A stretch of DNA of 5,671 nt from Silvanigrellales bacterium (GTDB lineage Bacteria; Bdellovibrionota_B; Oligoflexia; Silvanigrellales; Silvanigrellaceae), in contig JANQPW010000205.1 of NCBI GenBank assembly GCA_028285285.1, positions 1-5,671 of the forward strand, in the 5' to 3' direction. Under the pieces are notes generated by a model. The model had not been told where the DNA came from. It searched no databases and saw nothing but the letters and a program-made list of their open reading frames with translations. Positions within the stretch are counted from its first letter, which is position 1. The number at the start of each line of letters is the position of its first letter. Shown here piece after piece: positions 1-5,060 of the stretch. The position numbers and the translations under genes are program-made.

Positions 1-2
1 GC

Positions 3-383
3 TGCCCCACTCATGCCAAAACCATTGCGGCAACAACAGCCTTTGCTCTTCAGAAATGGCTGGGCGCAAAAGAGAAGGGAGCTTTCCAGGGAACCTTTCA
101 TCTCGTTTCTTCCGGACAGTGTTCTTGGCATGATTTCGCCCAGGCCCTGTTTGATGAGGCGCAGCGGCAATTGGCCCAGCAAGAGGGCGGTGAAGGGCGC
201 TTCAAGCTCAAAAACTGCAAGGCCATCACCACCGCTGAGTACCCAACACCTGCCAAGCGACCCGCTTACTCCGTGCTCGACAACACCCTGCTCCAACACA
301 CCTTTCAGATCCGACTGCCCCAGTGGCAGGAGCTTGTGGAGCTGACAGTGCGGGATATCTTGGCGCAAAACGCCCCGGGTTGA
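3..383 (+). CDS. rmlD: dTDP-4-dehydrorhamnose reductase, C-terminal part (5' end outside window)
   Basis: RmlD catalyses the last step of dTDP-L-rhamnose synthesis, the NADPH-dependent reduction of dTDP-4-dehydro-L-rhamnose, in the cytoplasm. The window opens inside the gene; about 126 codons are visible, ending in TGA at 381-383. Family landmarks in order are the PTHAKTIA segment near the left edge, GTFHLVSSGQCSWHDFA (compare the usual GxYHLxxxGxxSWxxFA), and the terminal TPAKRPAYSVLDNTLLQHTF followed by LPQW, the hallmark C-terminus of RmlD proteins (PA+RPxxSxLDxxKLxxxF). The NAD(P)-binding Rossmann motif and the catalytic YxxxK lie outside the window and cannot be checked. A strong terminator follows 13 bases after the stop, so this is probably the last gene of an rml operon. 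Identification comes from recognised family sequence and is firm. Confidence 0.92.
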   Translation, partial: CPTHAKTIAATTAFALQKWLGAKEKGAFQGTFHLVSSGQCSWHDFAQALFDEAQRQLAQQEGGEGRFKLKNCKAITTAEYPTPAKRPAYSVLDNTLLQHTFQIRLPQWQELVELTVRDILAQNAPG

Positions 384-396
384 CTCTCAAGATAAG

Positions 397-435
397 TCGA
401 TAATCCGCAACTGAGTTGCAGATTATCGATTTTTT
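397..435 (+). terminator. Rho-independent terminator after rmlD
   Basis: The arms TCGATAATC (397-405) and GATTATCGA (421-429) pair perfectly. After one C/A mismatch (406/420), GCAAC (407-411) pairs with GTTGC (415-419) around a TGA loop. Six T residues follow at 430-435. Long stem, small loop and U-tract are the classical intrinsic terminator layout, placed 13 bases after the rmlD stop. The apex is almost the same sequence as the palindrome at 437-451, so the site may also have a regulatory role for the next gene. Confidence 0.82.
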
Positions 436-436
436 A

Positions 437-451
437 TGCAACATAGTTGCA
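437..451. promoter_or_regulatory. Perfect palindrome, candidate operator upstream of the DUF4143 ATPase
   Basis: TGCAACATAGTTGCA is a perfect inverted repeat of two 6-base arms around ATA. It repeats the terminator apex at 406-420 (CGCAACTGAGTTGCA); 12 of 15 positions match and the start-to-start distance is 31 bases, about three helical turns. It lies 58 bases before the preferred ATG of the ATPase gene. Two copies of a dyad at helical phasing in front of a gene suggest a dimeric regulator binding twice. No convincing -35/-10 pair was found, so the operator role is inferred. Confidence 0.5.
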
Positions 452-509
452 GACGGTTGGATCTGAGTCCTCACACCTTCCTTCTAGACCCCTGATAAAT
501 GGGGATTTT

Positions 510-1640
510 ATGTACGACCGAAAGCTCAATATTGCAGAAAAGCTCAAACTCAAGTCGCACTTTCTGTTTGGACCAAGAGCAACCGGCAAAGCAACCCTGT
601 TGAAACGCCAGCTCCCTGAGCTCGAAAAGGTCACTTTTGATCTGCTGGAACGCGACGTGTTTCGCTCGTTGCTCAAAGACCCGAAACTTCTCGAATCTGT
701 TCCAGCCACAAAGATCACGGTCATTGACGAGATTCAGAAGATCCCTTTCCTTCTTGATGAAGTTCACCGTCTCATCGAGAAAGATGGGCGAAGGTTTGTG
801 CTCACAGGAAGCAGCGCCAGGAAATTGAGGCATGGATCGGCGAACCTCCTCGCAGGTCGGGCTTGGTGGGCTTCTCTCTTTCCCCTGCTCTCTGTGGAAA
901 TTCCTGACTTCGAGCTTGAAAGATATCTCCAACGCGGAGGTCTTCCTGGGGTTTACTTGAGCGGTTCATTCGAAAAAGAACTGAAGAGCTACCTCTCTCT
1001 CTATCTTCGAGAGGAGATCAAAGCAGAAGCTCTCACGAGGAACACAGAATCATTTGCCCTCTTTCTCGACGCCATGGGCCTCTCCAACGGATGTGAAATC
1101 AACCTCCAGCACTTTGCCTCCGACTGCAGAGTGAGCCCCAATACCGTGAAGAACTATATCGAGATACTCGAAGACACGCTCATTGGGTTTCACCTTCCCG
1201 CCTTTCGAAAAACAAAGAAAAGAAAGGCAATCACCCGCTCAAAGCACTATCTTTTTGACGTGGGTGTGGCCAACGCCCTCAAGGGCCAGCTCCACTTCGA
1301 AACAAATTCGAAGGCCTTTGGGGATGCCTTTGAACACTTTATCGTGTGCGAGGTCCGGGCATGCATTTCCTATAAAGATGACGACCGCAAATTGAGTTTC
1401 TGGAGATCGGTCAACCAACAGGAGGTTGACCTTCTCATCGGGAGTGACTTGGCACTCGAAGTGAAATCCACCGAAAGCGTTTCAAAGCGTCATGTGAGAG
1501 GACTCCTTGCACTGCAAGAGGAAGGCCTCTTCCGCGACTACTGCGTTGTGAGCCGCGACCCACACAACAGAGAAGTTTGCCCCGGAATTCGAAATGTTCA
1601 CTGGAAGACTTTTATTGAAGAACTGTGGACAACAAAGTAG
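510..1640 (+). CDS. AAA+ ATPase, AAA_14/DUF4143 family
   Basis: This 376-residue protein has the full layout of the AAA_14/DUF4143 family, whose cellular role is largely unknown. Visible in order are a P-loop GPRATGKAT (21-29), Walker B ITVIDE with D73/E74, a sensor-1 segment VLTGSSARKL (97-106), NLLAGRA (112-118), LYLREEI (164-170), a winged-helix-like segment with VSPNTVKNYIEILEDT (208-223), YLFDVGVAN (247-255), FEHFI (274-278), and a C-terminal PD-(D/E)xK-nuclease-like signature EVD...LEVK (E305, D307, E317, K319). The Walker A Ser/Thr that normally coordinates Mg is Ala28, which is unusual. I chose ATG 510 because GGGGA (501-505) sits just before it and because the protein then starts MYDRKLNI, like relatives; a TTG at 447 in the same frame lies inside the upstream palindrome and is unlikely. 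The gene sits between polysaccharide genes with a terminator in front, so it reads as an accessory insertion. The methyltransferase start follows 13 bases after its stop, so the two may be cotranscribed. Confidence 0.9.
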   Translation: MYDRKLNIAEKLKLKSHFLFGPRATGKATLLKRQLPELEKVTFDLLERDVFRSLLKDPKLLESVPATKITVIDEIQKIPFLLDEVHRLIEKDGRRFVLTGSSARKLRHGSANLLAGRAWWASLFPLLSVEIPDFELERYLQRGGLPGVYLSGSFEKELKSYLSLYLREEIKAEALTRNTESFALFLDAMGLSNGCEINLQHFASDCRVSPNTVKNYIEILEDTLIGFHLPAFRKTKKRKAITRSKHYLFDVGVANALKGQLHFETNSKAFGDAFEHFIVCEVRACISYKDDDRKLSFWRSVNQQEVDLLIGSDLALEVKSTESVSKRHVRGLLALQEEGLFRDYCVVSRDPHNREVCPGIRNVHWKTFIEELWTTK

Positions 1641-1653
1641 AAAGAAAGAACAC

Positions 1654-2307
1654 ATGCTCTCCCCACGAAGACTTTTGAAGTTTTGCTACTACAGCCTGCT
1701 GAAACTCCTCATACCGAAAGGCTACCTGCGCGAGAGCGGATGGCTCCAGAGTGGTTTGCGCAACCAAAGCACAGACGCCGCGGGGCAACCCCTGCCCTGG
1801 CTCACCTACCCCATGATTGAATTGCTCAGCGAGAGAGTGAAAAAGCACTGGAGGGTTTTTGAGTACGGCTCGGGCAGTTCGAGCCTTTGGTGGGCCAGCC
1901 GAGTGGAAAAGGTGGTTTCTGTGGAGCACGATCGATCTTGGTATGAGCACACCCGGCAGCACATGCCGGCGAACACAACTCTCTATCACGAAGAGCTGGC
2001 GGCGAAGGGGTCCGGCGCAGAAAACCCCAACTACTTTCGCTGCATTGAAAAGCAAAACGAGCTCTTCGAGGTGATTGTGGTTGACGGCCGCGAACGTGTG
2101 AATTGCCTCAAAACGGCTGTGCCTCATCTGTCGCAAGACGGGGTGATCATTCTCGACAACAGCGATCGCGGCCGCTACCAAGAGGGCATTGATTTTTTAC
2201 TCTCAAAAGGTTTTTCTCGGTTGCGTTTGAGTGGTTTGGCGCCAGGGCTCCTCGATCGCAACGAAAGCTCACTTTTCTATCGACAAGAAAACTGCATGGG
2301 GATTTAG
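1654..2307 (+). CDS. Class I SAM-dependent methyltransferase (polysaccharide-cluster type)
   Basis: This 217-residue protein has a Rossmann-type methyltransferase core. Motif I is VFEYGSGSSS (68-77), with E-x-G-x-G for S-adenosylmethionine binding. The acidic end of strand 2 is VVSVEHD (87-93), which should hold the ribose hydroxyls. VIVVDGRER (140-148) is the motif II/IV region and GVIILDNSDR (163-172) the following strand, typical of small methyltransferases found in LPS/O-antigen loci and FkbM-like groups. No signal peptide or membrane span is seen; the basic, hydrophobic N-terminus (RRLLKFCYYSLLKLLIPKGYL) might touch the membrane. The substrate cannot be read from the sequence; a sugar or glycan O-methylation is plausible from context only. 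An in-frame ATG at 1594 lies inside the ATPase gene; ATG 1654, just after that gene's stop and preceded by a purine-rich GAAAGAAAGAA tract, is preferred. The next gene starts 6 bases after its stop, so they are probably cotranscribed. Confidence 0.8.
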   Translation: MLSPRRLLKFCYYSLLKLLIPKGYLRESGWLQSGLRNQSTDAAGQPLPWLTYPMIELLSERVKKHWRVFEYGSGSSSLWWASRVEKVVSVEHDRSWYEHTRQHMPANTTLYHEELAAKGSGAENPNYFRCIEKQNELFEVIVVDGRERVNCLKTAVPHLSQDGVIILDNSDRGRYQEGIDFLLSKGFSRLRLSGLAPGLLDRNESSLFYRQENCMGI

Positions 2308-2313
2308 CGGCAA

Positions 2314-2739
2314 ATGGAACTCACAACACCTGCTCTGCTCTTTCCCGCTATCTCCCTTCTTTTCCTTGCCTACAACGCCCGTTTCTTGGCACTGGCTAGC
2401 CTGGTGAGAAACTTGGAGAGCGAATACTCCAAAGGGAAAAGCCGCATGGTCTATGAGCAGATTCGCAGCATTCGCAAACGCATCATCTTGATCCAGTGCA
2501 TGGAGGGCTTGGGCGTGCTCTCTTTCCTTCTCTGCGTTTTAAGCATGTTTCTTCTTTTCAACGAACAAATCAAAACCGCCGAGTTCATTTTTGGCACAGC
2601 TCTGGTTGTGCTGTTTCTTTCCCTGGTGTGTGCCCTCATTGAGATTCAAGTCTCAGCACGCGCTCTTGAGATTCTTCTCAAGCGGGTGGAAGCGCCTGAG
2701 GAAATGAGAACGTCCCTGCAAAAAGAAACAAAGTTGTGA
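2314..2739 (+). CDS. DUF2721-family membrane protein
   Basis: This 141-residue protein has three predicted membrane helices at about residues 6-31, 62-83 and 89-111, with a charged cytoplasmic-type loop (32-60, rich in Arg and Lys) between the first two and a charged tail. The sequence TPALLFPAISLLFLAYNARF near the start, the RKRIILIQCMEGLGVLSFLL stretch at the second helix and LCVLSMFLLF match my knowledge of the DUF2721 family, small inner-membrane proteins of unknown function. The length is normal for the family. ATG 2314 follows the methyltransferase stop by 6 bases, with GGGGA at 2298-2302 as a possible ribosome site inside the previous gene, so translational coupling is likely. DUF2721 genes are not typical polysaccharide genes, so its presence here may reflect chance linkage; no biochemical role can be inferred. 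Confidence 0.82.
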   Translation: MELTTPALLFPAISLLFLAYNARFLALASLVRNLESEYSKGKSRMVYEQIRSIRKRIILIQCMEGLGVLSFLLCVLSMFLLFNEQIKTAEFIFGTALVVLFLSLVCALIEIQVSARALEILLKRVEAPEEMRTSLQKETKL

Positions 2740-2761
2740 GAATTCTGTGCTTGTGGGAAGC

Positions 2762-2796
2762 CGATCTTGCCCTTTCTTTTTTCTTTGCAAAGATCG
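2762..2796. repeat. Inverted repeat with pyrimidine-rich loop after the DUF2721 gene
   Basis: CGATCTTGC (2762-2770) pairs with GCAAAGATCG (2787-2796), leaving one bulged A and a 16-base loop made almost only of C and T. A second fold is possible at TCTTTGCAAAGA (2782-2793), a perfect 12-base palindrome. The T-rich run lies in the loop and not after the stem, so this is not a standard intrinsic terminator. It may still end the upstream operon or be part of the leader of the next gene. Confidence 0.35.
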
Positions 2797-2799
2797 ACG

Positions 2800-2822
2800 C
2801 GTTGACCAACGGACAGTCAACG
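2800..2822. promoter_or_regulatory. Inverted repeat in the leader of the secreted-protein gene
   Basis: CGTTGAC (2800-2806) and GTCAACG (2816-2822) are perfect 7-base inverted arms around a 9-base spacer, ending 24 bases before the ATG at 2847. It could be an operator dyad or an mRNA stem just upstream of the ribosome site. TTGACC at 2802-2807 resembles a -35 element, but I see no good -10 box at the right spacing. Confidence 0.35.
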
Positions 2823-2835
2823 AAACTCAATTGAA

Positions 2836-2846
2836 AAGGTGGTGAT
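2836..2846 (+). promoter_or_regulatory. Near-perfect extended Shine-Dalgarno sequence
   Basis: AAGGTGGTGAT directly before the ATG at 2847 matches 10 of 11 bases of the complement of the usual bacterial 16S rRNA 3' end (AAGGAGGTGAT). It is the strongest ribosome site in the window, fixes the start of the secreted protein and suggests high expression. Confidence 0.75.
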
Positions 2847-3446
2847 ATGAAGAATTTTTGGATGGCTTCGCTAGTGCTTTGTGCTTCATCAACAGCTTTT
2901 GCTCAACAAATGGAAGAAAGCCCTTACTTCCTCGACAACGAAGCAATTTTTCCCGAGGGGTTGATTTCCAACGCACCTATCATCGCTGAAGAAGGAGTGA
3001 AGTTTTCAACAGCCATGGGAGCAGACGCTCTTGACTCCTACAAAGTGACTGAGTTCACCACCGACACCACAAGTTTGTTCACAACAGCACAAACCGTGAG
3101 TGTGAAGGCGGTGAAAGTGGGAAGAATGGTCACTTTGACCCTCGGAACGGGCTCTATCAGTGGAGCCACTGATGCTGACGACAGCGCCATCGAATTTGAC
3201 ACTGCGCTCCCAACCGAGTTTCTGCCATCAGACAGACTCACCTTTCCCATTCAGTACGCCATTTCAGAGAATGGAACCGGATCGAACTACACCTTTGAAA
3301 CGGGTGTGTTTGTGCTTCGCGACAAAAATGAAACCACCACAACCTTTGCCATCTCCGATGATGAATACAATGGGTTCGAAGAGTTGGACTCCACATCAGA
3401 TGTTCTGATCGTGCTCAACTCATCTTTTTCTTACGTTGTGGATTGA
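2847..3446 (+). CDS. Secreted, beta-rich acidic protein of unknown function
   Basis: This 199-residue protein begins with a clear Sec signal peptide: MKN, a hydrophobic core FWMASLVLCASS, and a likely signal peptidase I site AFA/QQ at residues 19/20. Cys12 lacks a lipobox context (Leu at -1), so it is probably not a lipoprotein, and the mature part has no cysteine. The mature protein is acidic and rich in Thr, Ser, Asp and Glu. From about residue 85 it reads as alternating short strands (VKAVKVGRMVTLTLGTGSIS, then FDTALPTEFLPSD, FPIQYAI, TFETGVFVLRD). This pattern, with a V-G-x-x-V-T-L-T strand followed by a LPxxFxPSD loop, resembles the beta domains at the C-terminus of phage tail-fibre and collar-like proteins; that likeness is an impression and no family is assigned. 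The extended ribosome site suggests strong expression. A separate 5' leader with inverted repeats suggests its own transcription unit. Confidence 0.75.
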   Translation: MKNFWMASLVLCASSTAFAQQMEESPYFLDNEAIFPEGLISNAPIIAEEGVKFSTAMGADALDSYKVTEFTTDTTSLFTTAQTVSVKAVKVGRMVTLTLGTGSISGATDADDSAIEFDTALPTEFLPSDRLTFPIQYAISENGTGSNYTFETGVFVLRDKNETTTTFAISDDEYNGFEELDSTSDVLIVLNSSFSYVVD

Positions 3447-3447
3447 A

Positions 3448-3681
3448 TGGCTGAGCGGCGGCCGGAAGTTCTCTCTTCCGGGCAATCCTACCGAGTCCCC
3501 ACCCCGAGTGCAAAAAATCACCCACATTTTTGATCTCAACACCGCCTTCCGCTTCCTGCGGGAACTGAACGGTGCACAGCAGGATCTTGCGGCAATTTGG
3601 GAACTCCTCCCCAAAAGCCAAGAGACCTTTGCTATGAATCGGTTTTGGCTTGGCTGTCGACTTCCTTTTCCTCGTTGTTAG
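3448..3681 (+). pseudogene. Possible C-terminal remnant of an IS1634-like transposase
   Basis: A + strand frame is open from 3409 and ends with TAG at 3679-3681. Its codons read as plausible coding sequence with no proper start (only a TTG inside the preceding gene). The segment GRKFSLPGNPTESPP resembles the G+KFxLxxNPTxNPT motif near the C-terminus of IS1634/DUF4277-type transposases, and LNGAQQDLAAIWELLPKSQE resembles their following LNxxQxxILxLLG region. If right, only the last 60 or so residues survive and the rest was lost. No terminal inverted repeats or target duplication were found. The opposite strand is also open over part of this region, so the strand assignment is uncertain. Low confidence. 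Confidence 0.3.
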
Positions 3682-3904
3682 ATTGGATCACCACGCTAGG
3701 GAGGGTTCCCCATTGCACGGCGTCAGCAAAGTCCCTGCTTTCCAACTCAGAGAGAAGCAGCGGGTGCAAGGTGGACTGCGCAGCTCGGCCGCCCAAGAGG
3801 TTCACACCCTGCCTTTTCAGTTTGCGGGCGCTCGAACTGGTGAGGAGGAATTGTTTAGAGCTCTTCGACCTAAAAGGCTCATTGATTTCAGTATTTTTAG
3901 TATG
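3632..3904 (-). pseudogene. Decayed fragment of a second DUF4143/AAA_14 ATPase
   Basis: Reading the minus strand from 3904 down to a TAG at 3634-3632 gives an open stretch of about 90 codons with no ATG. Its core is FLLTSSSARKLKR, then VNLLGGRA, LHPLLLSEL and WGTLPSVV. This lines up with the sensor-1 to mid region of the DUF4143 ATPase family. Against the intact ATPase at 510-1640, residues 96-127 (FVLTGSSARKL...NLLAGRA...FPLL), I count 19 identities in 32 positions. The P-loop, Walker B, winged helix and nuclease-like C-terminus are all missing, a TAA (3905-3907) lies just upstream, and the sensor-1 Gly has become Ser, so this is a dead remnant. It differs enough from the intact gene not to be a recent duplicate. 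It is bordered on its 5' side by the palindrome and hairpin at 3912-3974. Confidence 0.8.
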
Positions 3905-3911
3905 TTAAGGT

Positions 3912-3928
3912 GTCATTTTATAAATGAC
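3912..3928. repeat. Perfect short palindrome next to the long hairpin
   Basis: GTCATTTTATAAATGAC is a perfect inverted repeat of two 7-base arms around a 3-base centre (TAT on +, ATA on -). It abuts the long hairpin, sharing base 3928, and lies on the 5' side of the dead DUF4143 fragment. It is a candidate operator or part of a mobile-element end. Confidence 0.6.
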
Positions 3929-3974
3929 GAACCTCTACTTCGGATTTTTAGAGAAAATCCGAAGTAGAGGTTCG
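3928..3974. repeat. Perfect 21-bp-stem hairpin
   Basis: The arms at 3928-3948 and 3954-3974 are perfect reverse complements over 21 bases, around a 5-base loop TAGAG. The arms begin CGAACCTCTACTTCGG. There is no T-run after the stem on either strand, so it is not a normal terminator. A stem this long and perfect in non-coding DNA next to mobile debris suggests a cruciform-type recognition site, an element end or a regulatory site of the vanished ATPase gene. Confidence 0.75.
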
Positions 3975-4065
3975 CGCTAGAGAGAAGCAGAGTCAAGACA
4001 AGCAGATATACTTGGCAACCGAAGTCCATTAGACTATGACTCAGCAGCACAACTCATCGAAATCT

Positions 4066-4071
4066 GAGGAG
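4066..4071 (+). promoter_or_regulatory. Shine-Dalgarno sequence deciding the glycosyltransferase start
   Basis: GAGGAG lies just before the ATG at 4075, while the earlier in-frame ATG at 4036 has no purine-rich ribosome site. This favours 4075 as the true start; the extra 13 residues from 4036 are polar and lie outside the conserved domain. Confidence 0.6.
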
Positions 4072-4074
4072 CCC

Positions 4075-5049
4075 ATGATCTCTCGCACAACCCCCGTGTC
4101 TTACAAGGTTGCTGTTGTCATTCCCTCTTATAAGGTCACCAAACACATCGAAGGTGTTCTCAAGAGCATTCCTGAGATCGTAGATGTTGTGTACGTTGTG
4201 GATGACAAGTGCCCCGAAAACTCCGGTGAGTTTGTGGAAAAGCTCAATTTGGGAGATCGCATCAGGGTTCTTCACCACCAAGAAAATCTCGGCGTGGGGG
4301 GAGCAACCCTCACAGGAATGAAAACAGCCTTTGAAGAGGGGGCCGACATCGCTGTCAAGGTTGATGGCGATGGGCAGATGCGCCCCGAGTTGATCCCAGG
4401 CCTCATTCAACCCATCGTCTCGGGGTATGCCGACTACTCAAAAGGAAATCGTTTTTTCGATCTCGACAGCTTGCGGCAAATGCCGGCCATTCGCATCTTT
4501 GGCAACATGGGCCTCTCGTTTTTAACAAAGCTCTCTTCCGGCTACTGGTCGGTGATGGACCCCACCAACGGATTTGTGGCCCTGCACAGAACAGCATTTT
4601 CACTGTTGCCCACTCAAAAAATTGCAAAGCGCTATTTTTTTGAATCTGACCTCTTGTTTCGCCTGGGCACAGTGAGGGCAAAAGTTGTCGATGTGCCCAT
4701 GGAGTCAGTGTACGGAGATGAGGTCTCCGGGCTGCAAATTCACAAGATCACCCACGAGTTCGCCTGGAAGCACCTCAAGTGCATCTTAAAGCGGATTTCC
4801 TACACCTATTTTCTGCGCGACTTTGCGATCTCATCGTTGTCGCTTGTGCTCGGAGTTCTCTTTTCGGTTTGTGGGGCAGTCTTCGGACTTCTGGTTTGGA
4901 TCGACAACGCTTCGCGAAGCACTGTAACACCCACGGGAACGATCATGCTTTCCGCCCTTCCCGTGCTCATCGGTGTGCTGCTCTTGCTCCTTTTTTCGGC
5001 GTATGACATGAGCAACGAGCCCAAAATTCCCATTCAGAAACAATACTGA
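4075..5049 (+). CDS. GT2 glycosyltransferase, polyprenyl/dolichol-phosphate sugar transferase type, membrane anchored
   Basis: This 324-residue protein has an N-terminal GT-A domain and two C-terminal membrane helices. Visible are the nucleotide-sugar-binding strand VAVVIPSYK (12-20), VVYVVDDKCPENS (38-50), ENLGVGGA (70-77), the DxD metal site VDGDGQM (D97, D99), SKGNRF (122-127), and MDPTNGF with an acceptor-side FFESDLLFRLG segment. Hydrophobic helices lie at about 249-276 and 289-307, then a polar tail. This matches family 2 enzymes that move a sugar from a nucleotide donor to polyprenyl or dolichyl phosphate at the cytoplasmic face of the membrane (DPM1/ArnC/GtrB-like). The donor sugar cannot be told. 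The start at 4075 is chosen for its ribosome site; 4036 (337 residues) is the alternative. The next glycosyltransferase starts 11 bases after its stop, so the two form an operon. Such an enzyme often feeds a membrane glycosyltransferase that uses the lipid-linked sugar, but none is inside the window. Confidence 0.88.
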   Translation: MISRTTPVSYKVAVVIPSYKVTKHIEGVLKSIPEIVDVVYVVDDKCPENSGEFVEKLNLGDRIRVLHHQENLGVGGATLTGMKTAFEEGADIAVKVDGDGQMRPELIPGLIQPIVSGYADYSKGNRFFDLDSLRQMPAIRIFGNMGLSFLTKLSSGYWSVMDPTNGFVALHRTAFSLLPTQKIAKRYFFESDLLFRLGTVRAKVVDVPMESVYGDEVSGLQIHKITHEFAWKHLKCILKRISYTYFLRDFAISSLSLVLGVLFSVCGAVFGLLVWIDNASRSTVTPTGTIMLSALPVLIGVLLLLLFSAYDMSNEPKIPIQKQY

Positions 5050-5060
5050 AGGGAAACGCT

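Larger units (their letters stand above)
3749..3990. repeat. 12-base direct repeat AGAGAGAAGCAG around the ATPase remnant and hairpin
   Basis: AGAGAGAAGCAG occurs at 3749-3760, inside the dead DUF4143 fragment, and at 3979-3990, 4 bases beyond the hairpin. The two copies are 230 bases apart start to start. A chance match of this length in such a small region is unlikely but possible in purine-rich DNA. It could mark a rearrangement point. Confidence 0.3.
3682..4065. other. Region with no intact gene upstream of the first glycosyltransferase
   Basis: Apart from the minus-strand ATPase remnant, the palindrome, the hairpin and the direct repeat, this stretch holds no gene I can support. The 90 bases after the hairpin must hold whatever promoter serves the glycosyltransferase pair. 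TATACT at 4007-4012 resembles a -10 box, but no matching -35 element is seen at normal spacing. Confidence 0.5.

Noticed and set aside
13..345. Open + frame of 110 codons near the left edge
   Set aside because: It overlaps rmlD in another frame and its product, rich in Pro, Ser and Arg, has no family likeness.
447..509. TTG start giving the ATPase 21 extra residues
   Set aside because: The codon lies inside the upstream palindrome, has no ribosome site, and the extra residues do not look like the family N-terminus; ATG 510 with GGGGA before it is better.
471..932. 153-codon open frame on the minus strand
   Set aside because: It is antisense to the ATPase P-loop and Walker B region and has no independent support.
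1612..2181. 189-codon open frame on the minus strand
   Set aside because: It is antisense to the methyltransferase, whose SAM-binding motifs are clear, and its product has no recognisable motif.
3462..3481. Hairpin CCGGAAG/CTTCCGG just after the secreted-protein stop as a terminator
   Set aside because: The 7-base stem is perfect but no T-run follows, and the bases also fit the possible transposase reading frame.
3415..3621. Minus-strand open frame after the ATPase remnant, containing VEIKNV
   Set aside because: VEIKNV recalls the nuclease-like C-terminal motif of DUF4143 ATPases, but the preceding E-x-D and surrounding residues do not fit, so I did not extend the remnant into it.
3597..3967. 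Two overlapping + strand open frames (3597-3908 and 3650-3967)
   Set aside because: Most of this stretch is explained by the minus-strand DUF4143 remnant; the second frame also runs into the hairpin and its product looks like antisense translation.
4007..4012. TATACT as a -10 promoter box for the glycosyltransferases
   Set aside because: No acceptable -35 element lies 16-18 bases upstream, so it is not reported as a promoter.
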